11,583 nt of DNA from Halonatronomonas sp051745425 (GTDB taxonomy: Bacteria; Bacillota; Halanaerobiia; Halanaerobiales; Halarsenatibacteraceae): assembly GCA_051745425.1 (NCBI GenBank), contig JBNJEB010000041.1, positions 1 through 11,583 on the forward strand, in the 5' to 3' direction. The translations under genes and the position numbers were made by a program. The notes under the pieces are model-generated. The model did not search any database. It worked only from the letters and a program-made list of their open reading frames with translations, and was not told the origin of the DNA. Below are positions 6,059-11,583 of this stretch, one piece after another (position 1 is the first letter of the stretch; each line of letters opens with the position of its first letter).

Positions 6059-7132
6059 TTAGATATGTCTATCTAACAATACCTGGTCTCTCAAGCGTCT
6101 CAAGCCCTCTCTAATAGACCTTGCTCTCACTTCTCCAATACCATCTACATCATCCAGCTCATCAGAGGATGCATTTATTACCGCCTCAAGGTTCTCAAAT
6201 TCATCTATTAAATTCTCAATAACAGGCATTGGAAGCCTTGGAATTTTTCTGAGTAATCTATAACCCTTTGGAGATATAGATAAATCCATGGAATTAACGC
6301 TACCACCAAGACCCAGAGTTTTACTAATTGTACCAGTAGCAAGCATTTCATCTGAAGACCAATCAGTTAACTCGTCTAATAATTCTTCTGCATCTGGTTC
6401 TTCATCCTCATAATTGATATAATCTCTAATTAAAAGAACTGTTTCCTGTCTTACATTTGTCACTAATTCTTCTAACTGCATTTTAATCAATCTACCTTCA
6501 GAGCCCAGTTCAGTAATGTATTTCTCAATTTCATTCTGAATTTTAAGAACCATCTCAGCTCTTTGAATTACTGTTACAACATCAGCTATAGTTACTAAGT
6601 CTTCAAATTCAAGAGCACTTAAGTTAGTTAATGACTGATCTAAAACAGATCTATATTTATCAAGAGTTTGAACTGCCTGATTTGCTTTGGATAATACCAC
6701 TCTAATATCTTCTAATACTCTCTTGGCATTCTCCTTATATAGTGTTATAACATCTCTCCTCTGAGATATAGAAACAACTAATTCTCCTGTTTGTTTGGCA
6801 ACTCGCTCTGCAGTTCTATGCCTGGTGCCTGTCTCCTGTGAAGAAATGCTATTGTCAGGTACTAACTGAGCATTGGCAATTAAAATTTTTTCTGCCTGTT
6901 TATTCAAAATTATTGCTCCATCCATTTTAGCCAACTCATATATTCTAGCAGGAGTAAGATCCGCATTGATATTAAAACCGCCATCAACAATATCCATTAT
7001 TTCTTCATTATCTCCTACTACAATCAAACCACCTGTTTTAGCTCTTAAAATATTTTCTAAACCCTCTCTAAAAACTGTACCAGGTGCTATTATATGTAGG
7101 ATATCATACATAATGTCATCTCCTCTATCCAT
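6059..7132 (-). CDS. disA: DNA-integrity scanning diadenylate cyclase (c-di-AMP synthase)
   Basis: Makes cyclic di-AMP from two ATP while scanning DNA for recombination intermediates; it works as an octamer. The 357 residues match Bacillus DisA along the whole length. The N-terminal DAC domain (about 10-150) has the active-site motifs DGA at 71-73 and GTRHRTAER at 102-110, both intact. A helical spine (about 150-285) links to a helix-hairpin-helix DNA-binding region whose core VDGIGEVRARSIREGL is at 329-344. The ATG at 7132 follows AAGGAGGT with a 6-base spacer, the best ribosome site in the window. A second in-frame ATG seven codons in also has AGGAG upstream, so a slightly shorter form is possible. 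radA ends 17 bases upstream; in Bacillus RadA is known to bind DisA and reduce its cyclase activity, so co-expression fits. Confidence 0.98.
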   Translation of the reverse strand: MDRGDDIMYDILHIIAPGTVFREGLENILRAKTGGLIVVGDNEEIMDIVDGGFNINADLTPARIYELAKMDGAIILNKQAEKILIANAQLVPDNSISSQETGTRHRTAERVAKQTGELVVSISQRRDVITLYKENAKRVLEDIRVVLSKANQAVQTLDKYRSVLDQSLTNLSALEFEDLVTIADVVTVIQRAEMVLKIQNEIEKYITELGSEGRLIKMQLEELVTNVRQETVLLIRDYINYEDEEPDAEELLDELTDWSSDEMLATGTISKTLGLGGSVNSMDLSISPKGYRLLRKIPRLPMPVIENLIDEFENLEAVINASSDELDDVDGIGEVRARSIREGLRRLRDQVLLDRHI

Positions 7133-7149
7133 TTGCCCACCTCCTTAAT

Positions 7150-8511
7150 TTAAAAATCATTTTTAATCAAATTAAATAACTCGTTTACATTTGCAATCGG
7201 ATACAAATTAATATTTTCAAGAGAATTATCGCTTTTATTACCTGCTGGTAAAACAATCTGCTTAAAATCCATCTTTTTAGCTTCGCTAATTCTGTTTTTG
7301 TAGGCTTGAACAGACCTAACCTCACCACTCAAACCTATTTCTCCAAAAAATATTGTATCCGAAGGTATATTATAGTCTAAATAACTGGAAATTATTGCAG
7401 CGGCCAACGCCAAATCTAAAGCAGGTTCTTTAACTTTTAAGCCACCCACTATATTAAAATGCACATCTCTTTCAGAAAGGTTTAATCCTAACCTTTTTTC
7501 TAAAACAGCCAAAATTAAATTTGCCCTTCCTCTATCAATCCCCGATGCAATCCTTTGTGGATTACCATAATTACTTGAAGCAACCAGAGCCTGTAATTCT
7601 ACTAAAATAACTCTGTTTCCTTCAGAAATAGGAACAACTGTAGAACCTGAAGAGTTAATAGGCCTTTCTCTTAAAAATAAATTAGACGGATTTTCAACTT
7701 CACCTAATCCATCACTCTCCATAGAAAAAACGCCAACTTCTTCTACTGAGCCAAACCTATTTTTATGACTCTTTAATAATCTATAATTATTGCTCTCACC
7801 ACTCAAATACAAAACTGTATCAACCATATGCTCCATAAGTTTAGGCCCAGCTATTTGACCTTTTTTAGTAACATGCCCAATAATTATTACTGGCACATTC
7901 TCTTTTTTTGCAAAACTCATAAAAGAGGATGTGACTTCTCTAATTTGAACAGTACTTCCAGGGGATGATTCATATTGAGAATCATAAATTGTTTGGATTG
8001 AATCAGCTATTATAAGATCATAATCTTTACCATTTAAATGTTTATATATACTATTAATATCTGTAATAGACATTATAAGAATATTATTATTAAAAGCATT
8101 AAGTCTTTTAGCTCTAATAGAAATCTGATTAATAGATTCTTCACCAGATATATACAAAACCTTTTTATTATTCTCAGCCAATTTTTTTGCAATTTGTAAG
8201 GTTATAGTAGACTTACCGATGCCTGGTTCGCCTCCAAGTAATACTAGCGAACCTTTAACCAGGCCACCACCTAAAACCCTATCTACTTCTTTAATATTTA
8301 TTGAGATTCTCTCATCTTCAGTTTCAAGAGATTTTTCAATAAGAGGTTTAACAGTAATATCACCAGAAATATTTTTACTTGAATTATTATTCTTTTTTTC
8401 AATATATTCAACAAAAGTGTTCCAGCTGTTACAACTGGAACACTTTCCCATCCAGTTAGTAGATTTATAACCACATTCAGTACATTTATAATACTTTTTG
8501 GTTTTAGCCAA
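7150..8511 (-). CDS. radA: DNA repair protein RadA (Sms), branch-migration ATPase
   Basis: RecA-like ATPase that helps process recombination intermediates by extending heteroduplex DNA. The 453 residues are the standard length. Domains in order: an N-terminal C4 zinc finger (C10, C13, C24, C27); a RecA-like core with Walker A GGEPGIGKST at 93-102, Walker B-like DLIIAD at 165-170 and the RadA-specific KNRFG motif at 250-254; and a C-terminal Lon-protease-like domain (about 290-450), which in this family is a DNA-binding scaffold without protease activity. All key residues are present. The start is a TTG at 8511, preceded by AGGTGA about 8 bases upstream; an in-frame TGA just before it rules out a longer protein. 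It is the first gene after the promoter at 8566-8594 and is followed by disA after 17 bases. Confidence 0.97.
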   Translation of the reverse strand: MAKTKKYYKCTECGYKSTNWMGKCSSCNSWNTFVEYIEKKNNNSSKNISGDITVKPLIEKSLETEDERISINIKEVDRVLGGGLVKGSLVLLGGEPGIGKSTITLQIAKKLAENNKKVLYISGEESINQISIRAKRLNAFNNNILIMSITDINSIYKHLNGKDYDLIIADSIQTIYDSQYESSPGSTVQIREVTSSFMSFAKKENVPVIIIGHVTKKGQIAGPKLMEHMVDTVLYLSGESNNYRLLKSHKNRFGSVEEVGVFSMESDGLGEVENPSNLFLRERPINSSGSTVVPISEGNRVILVELQALVASSNYGNPQRIASGIDRGRANLILAVLEKRLGLNLSERDVHFNIVGGLKVKEPALDLALAAAIISSYLDYNIPSDTIFFGEIGLSGEVRSVQAYKNRISEAKKMDFKQIVLPAGNKSDNSLENINLYPIANVNELFNLIKNDF

Positions 8512-8565
8512 TAGTCAAATCACCTGCTTGAATATTTTACATTTTATTTAGTTATTAACAATATA

Positions 8566-8594
8566 ATTATATCATTTTTAGCTTTTTGTTACAA
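8566..8594 (-). promoter_or_regulatory. Sigma-A-type promoter for the radA-disA operon
   Basis: TTGTAA (8589-8594, 4 of 6 matches to -35) is followed by exactly 17 bases and a perfect TATAAT (8566-8571). Transcription should start near 8559, giving a leader of about 48 bases before the radA TTG. The -35 hexamer forms the right end of an inverted repeat. Confidence 0.65.
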
Positions 8595-8622
8595 GAATAT
8601 AGATGATAATATATGCTTGTAA
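8589..8622 (-). repeat. 13-bp inverted repeat overlapping the radA -35 box
   Basis: Read on the minus strand, TTACAAGCATATA and TATATTCTTGTAA pair at 12 of 13 positions around an 8-base centre. It begins 3 bases after the clpC stop. No T-run follows, so it is not a standard terminator. Its centre lies about 46 bases before the predicted start of radA transcription, a position used by activators; a repressor site or a 3' end-stabilising hairpin for clpC mRNA are alternatives. Confidence 0.55.
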
Positions 8623-8625
8623 TGA

Positions 8626-11055
8626 TTACTTACTAAAAGTTAAGTTATCTTCCTTATCAACATCTACTTTAATCTTATCCCCATCTGAATATTTACCAGA
8701 AATCAATTTTTCAGATAATGGAGTCTCAATTAATTTTTGAATTGATCTTCTCAATGGCCTTGCACCATAATCAGGGTCATAACCATCATCTGCTAACTTT
8801 GTCTTTGCAGCTTCAGATAATTCAATTTTTAGATTCTTTTCAGATAATCTTTCTTCTAAATCTTCTAGCATTAATTCCACTATACTCTTAATTTCCTCTT
8901 TACTTAGTGAATGAAAAACAATAGTCTCATCCAATCTATTGATGAACTCAGGCCTAAATGTTTTTCTTAAATCATCCATCACCTTTTCCTTCATAGCTTC
9001 ATATTCTTTTTGACTCTGATCTTTATCAGCCTTAAAACCTAAAGAACCCTGACTATTAATCATATTTGCACCAACATTTGATGTCATAATAATCACAGCA
9101 TTATTAAAGTCAACATTTCTTCCATGGGAGTCAGTTAATACCCCATCTTCTAATATCTGAAGCAACATATTAAAAACATCAGGATGAGCTTTTTCAATTT
9201 CGTCAAACAAGATTACAGAATATGGCTTTCTTCTTACAGGCTCTGTTAATTGACCACCATCATCATAACCAACATATCCTGGAGGCGACCCCACCATTCT
9301 AGAAACGGAATGTTTTTCCATATATTCTGACATATCAAGTCTTATCATAGCGTCCTCATCATCAAACATTGCCTCAGCCAGAGAACGTGCAAGTTCAGTT
9401 TTACCTACTCCAGTTGGACCTAAAAACATAAATGATCCTATTGGCCTTTTAGGTGGTTTCAATCCCGAACGTGCTCTTCTAATTGCTTGAGATACAGATT
9501 TAATTGCTTCATCCTGCCCAATAACTCTTTCATGAAGTTTATCTTCTAAATTTAATAAACGAGACTTTTCTTTTTCCTCCAACTTTTCAACTGGAATACC
9601 TGTCCAACTTGAGACAATTGATGCAATATCCTCAGGAGATACACTGGTTTCTTTAGAATCTTTTTCTGTCTCCCATTTATCTTTTAATTCCTGATATTCA
9701 TTTTCTAGTTCTTTTTCTTTATCTCTCAATCTAGCTGCTTTTTCAAATTCCTGATTTTCAACTGCAGCTTCTTTTTCTTTTTTGACTTCATCAAGCTGAG
9801 TATTTATCTCTTTAAATTCATCTGGTCTAATATTATTACTCAATCTTACCTTAGATGCTGCTTCATCAATTAAATCAATCGCTTTATCTGGCAAAAACCT
9901 ATCCTGAATATATCTATATGATAACTTAACTGCGGAAATAATAGAATCATCCGTAATTTGAACTCTATGATGGGCTTCATAGGCATCTCTTAATCCTTTT
10001 AATATTTCAATCGACTCTTCAACTGTATTCTCTTCAATCATAATTGATTGAAAGCGCCTCTCTAATGCCGCATCTTTTTCAAAATATCTTCTATATTCAT
10101 CTAAAGTAGTTGCTCCAATTGTTTGGATCTCACCTCTTGCTAGGGCTGGCTTTAAAATATTGGCAGCATCAATTGCGCCTTCAGCAGCACCAGCGCCAAT
10201 TAATGTATGAAGCTCATCAATAAAGAGTAAAACATCACCACTTTTTTGAATATCATTCATCACCGATTTTAAGCGCTTTTCAAACTCACCTCTATATTTA
10301 GTACCAGCAACCATAGCACTCAAATCTAAAGATATAACTCTTTTATTCAGTAAAATTTCAGGTACATCTTCTTTATTAATCCTTTCAGCAAGACCCTCTA
10401 CTATTGCTGTCTTGCCAACTCCTGGCTCTCCAATTAAAACAGGATTATTTTTTGTCCTTCTACTTAATACTTGAATAACTCTTTGAATTTCTTTATCTCT
10501 ACCAATTACGGGGTCTAACTTACCCTCTTTATCTAATTCAGTCAAATCGCGACTATATTCATCTAGATTTGGAGTACCACCTTTACCCTCAGAGACTACT
10601 GCCGAATTAGATGTATTTCCACCAATTAAATCTAGAATTTCATCTCTAATATCATCTAAATTACCGCCTAACTGGGTAATAATATTTATTCCGACACCTT
10701 CTCCTTCTCTAACTAATGCTAATAATATATGCTCAGTCCCTATATAATTATGGTCTAATCTTCTAGCCTCATCCATCGAAAGATTTAAAATCTTTTTTGT
10801 CCTGGGTGTTAAGCCAATTGATTTAATTGAATCTTCTTTCTGATTACCTTCACCTATAATATTTTTGACTTTCTTTCTTACCTTATCAAGAGTTATATCT
10901 AAATCAACTAAAATTGAGCCTGCTATACCTTCATCTTCCCTAATTAAACCCAACAATATATGCTCTGTTCCAATATAATTATGCTTTAAATATCTAGCCT
11001 CTTCTTCAGCGTATTTCAATACCTTTCTTGCTCTTTCAGTAAATCTATCAAACAT
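8626..11055 (-). CDS. clpC: ClpC, AAA+ unfoldase of the ClpCP protease
   Basis: Hexameric unfoldase that feeds regulatory and damaged proteins to ClpP. The 809 residues match Bacillus ClpC (810). It has two N-terminal repeats (about 5-70 and 80-145), each with GTEHILL; a first AAA+ module with Walker A GEPGVGKT (209-216) and Walker B VLLFIDE (275-281); a middle coiled-coil with a UVR-type motif (about 423-457), where adaptors bind in ClpC; a second AAA+ module with GPTGVGKT (546-553) and VILFDE (614-619); and an LGF loop at 672-674, the ClpP-docking tripeptide. E31 and E108 match the two glutamates of Bacillus ClpC (E32, E106) that bind phospho-arginine. The ATG at 11055 has GGAGG 9 bases upstream. 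It follows ctsR after 28 bases without a promoter of its own that I can see, so it should be under CtsR heat control. Confidence 0.98.
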   Translation of the reverse strand: MFDRFTERARKVLKYAEEEARYLKHNYIGTEHILLGLIREDEGIAGSILVDLDITLDKVRKKVKNIIGEGNQKEDSIKSIGLTPRTKKILNLSMDEARRLDHNYIGTEHILLALVREGEGVGINIITQLGGNLDDIRDEILDLIGGNTSNSAVVSEGKGGTPNLDEYSRDLTELDKEGKLDPVIGRDKEIQRVIQVLSRRTKNNPVLIGEPGVGKTAIVEGLAERINKEDVPEILLNKRVISLDLSAMVAGTKYRGEFEKRLKSVMNDIQKSGDVLLFIDELHTLIGAGAAEGAIDAANILKPALARGEIQTIGATTLDEYRRYFEKDAALERRFQSIMIEENTVEESIEILKGLRDAYEAHHRVQITDDSIISAVKLSYRYIQDRFLPDKAIDLIDEAASKVRLSNNIRPDEFKEINTQLDEVKKEKEAAVENQEFEKAARLRDKEKELENEYQELKDKWETEKDSKETSVSPEDIASIVSSWTGIPVEKLEEKEKSRLLNLEDKLHERVIGQDEAIKSVSQAIRRARSGLKPPKRPIGSFMFLGPTGVGKTELARSLAEAMFDDEDAMIRLDMSEYMEKHSVSRMVGSPPGYVGYDDGGQLTEPVRRKPYSVILFDEIEKAHPDVFNMLLQILEDGVLTDSHGRNVDFNNAVIIMTSNVGANMINSQGSLGFKADKDQSQKEYEAMKEKVMDDLRKTFRPEFINRLDETIVFHSLSKEEIKSIVELMLEDLEERLSEKNLKIELSEAAKTKLADDGYDPDYGARPLRRSIQKLIETPLSEKLISGKYSDGDKIKVDVDKEDNLTFSK

Positions 11056-11083
11056 TTAAAAACACCTCCAAAATAATATACAA

Positions 11084-11551
11084 TTAATCTAATTCAGATT
11101 TTAATATCGCCTTAAGCATAGATTTCATAAGATTTCCTCTAAGATAATTTCTTAAATTTCTATCTACATTTAATGTCTTTCTATGAAAAACTGTTTCCAT
11201 TAAGTTTCTCTCACGATCATTAATTATCTGGTTATCATATAACCTTTTAATAATTCCATCGGCTTGTTTTTTAGTAAGAGATTGACCAACTCTAGCTAAA
11301 ACTTTTCGCAATAAATCATCAGTAGAATCAATAGAAATCTTAATTATTCTTATAAACCCACTTCCTCCTCTTCTACTTTCTACTATATATCCTCTTTCTG
11401 TTGTAAATCTTGTATTTAAAACATAATTTATTTGAGAAGGAGCACAATCAAATTCATCTGCTAAACTATTTCTTTTAATTTTGATTTTTCCCTGATATTC
11501 ATTAATTAAATTATTTAAATGCTTTTCAATTTCATCAGATAGATTAGCCAT
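11084..11551 (-). CDS. ctsR: CtsR, repressor of class III heat-shock genes
   Basis: Dimeric winged-helix repressor that binds tandem GGTCAAA-type heptamers in front of clp genes and falls off DNA on heating. 155 residues, as usual. The DNA-binding domain covers about 1-75 (IKRNSLADEFDCAPSQINYVLNTRFTTERGYIVESRR) and is close to Bacillus CtsR. The wing loop reads RGGSG at 61-65, where Bacillus has RGGGG: the third glycine of the heat-sensing loop is serine. The C-terminal dimerisation domain (about 80-155) ends NLMKSMLKAILK. I chose the ATG at 11551 because GGAGG lies 7 bases upstream; a TTG two codons earlier is too close to that site. clpC follows after 28 bases. In Bacillus mcsA and mcsB stand in between; neither is here. 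Confidence 0.96.
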   Translation of the reverse strand: MANLSDEIEKHLNNLINEYQGKIKIKRNSLADEFDCAPSQINYVLNTRFTTERGYIVESRRGGSGFIRIIKISIDSTDDLLRKVLARVGQSLTKKQADGIIKRLYDNQIINDRERNLMETVFHRKTLNVDRNLRNYLRGNLMKSMLKAILKSELD

Positions 11552-11558
11552 TTTCAAC

Positions 11559-11563
11559 CCTCC
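11559..11563 (-). promoter_or_regulatory. Ribosome binding site of ctsR
   Basis: GGAGG with a 7-base spacer to the ATG at 11551. It rules out the TTG at 11557, which would leave a single base of spacing. Confidence 0.75.
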
Positions 11564-11573
11564 AAATATCAGG

Positions 11574-11580
11574 TTTGACT
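11574..11580 (-). promoter_or_regulatory. Half of a probable CtsR operator
   Basis: AGTCAAA fits one heptamer of the CtsR box (A/G)GTCAAA-NAN-(A/G)GTCAAA, 22 bases upstream of the ctsR ATG. The three bases before it, AAA, fit the NAN spacer; the partner heptamer would lie just outside the window. It suggests that CtsR represses its own operon, as in Bacillus. Confidence 0.5.
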
Positions 11581-11583
11581 TTT

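Noticed and set aside
6873..8470. Plus-strand open frames over disA and radA
   Set aside because: Antisense shadows of well-conserved genes; no start signal or family motif.
8513..8519. AGTCAAA near the radA start as a CtsR site
   Set aside because: A lone heptamer with no tandem partner at 3-base spacing on either side.
8589..8622. Rho-independent terminator after clpC
   Set aside because: The inverted repeat is AT-rich and is followed by CAAAAAGC on the transcribed strand, not by a T-run.

Overview
All genes in this window lie on the minus strand and read from right to left. The block is a chromosomal housekeeping cluster of a low-GC Gram-positive (Bacillota) bacterium. The evidence is the order ctsR, clpC, radA, disA, YacL-type PIN-TRAM, ispD, ispF, gltX, cysS, which resembles the Bacillus arrangement, together with the AT-rich coding sequence and strong AGGAGG-type ribosome sites. 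A clostridial lineage, possibly Halanaerobiales, is my guess. I see no mobile element, prophage, CRISPR array, tRNA or rRNA, and no gene-free stretch longer than about 115 bases.

Right part (8626-11583): ctsR and clpC form a short protein-quality-control operon. Half of a probable CtsR operator sits at the window edge. The mcsA and mcsB genes that separate these two genes in Bacillus are absent, yet both phospho-arginine pocket glutamates of ClpC are kept.

Middle part (5467-8625): a sigma-A-type promoter, with a 13-bp inverted repeat running into its -35 box, precedes radA and disA. A second, near-consensus promoter lies between disA and carD. It could uncouple carD and everything downstream from the DNA-repair/c-di-AMP pair.

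Left part (1-5466): a membrane-anchored PIN-TRAM protein is followed by ispD and ispF (MEP isoprenoid pathway), a fusion of two CBS domains to a HutP-like domain, gltX (glutamyl-tRNA synthetase) and the N-terminal 269 codons of cysS (cysteinyl-tRNA synthetase). Spacing is tight (2 to about 50 bases), so these are probably co-transcribed.

The most unusual object is the CBS-CBS-HutP gene. It joins a nucleotide-sensing module to a fold known from a histidine-dependent RNA antiterminator, the three metal-binding histidines of that antiterminator are not conserved, and it lies in the same gene run as the c-di-AMP synthase DisA. Other points are a KLKKR in place of KLSKR in GluRS, a serine in the heat-sensing glycine loop of CtsR, a tyrosine at the usual His34 of IspF, and frequent TTG starts.
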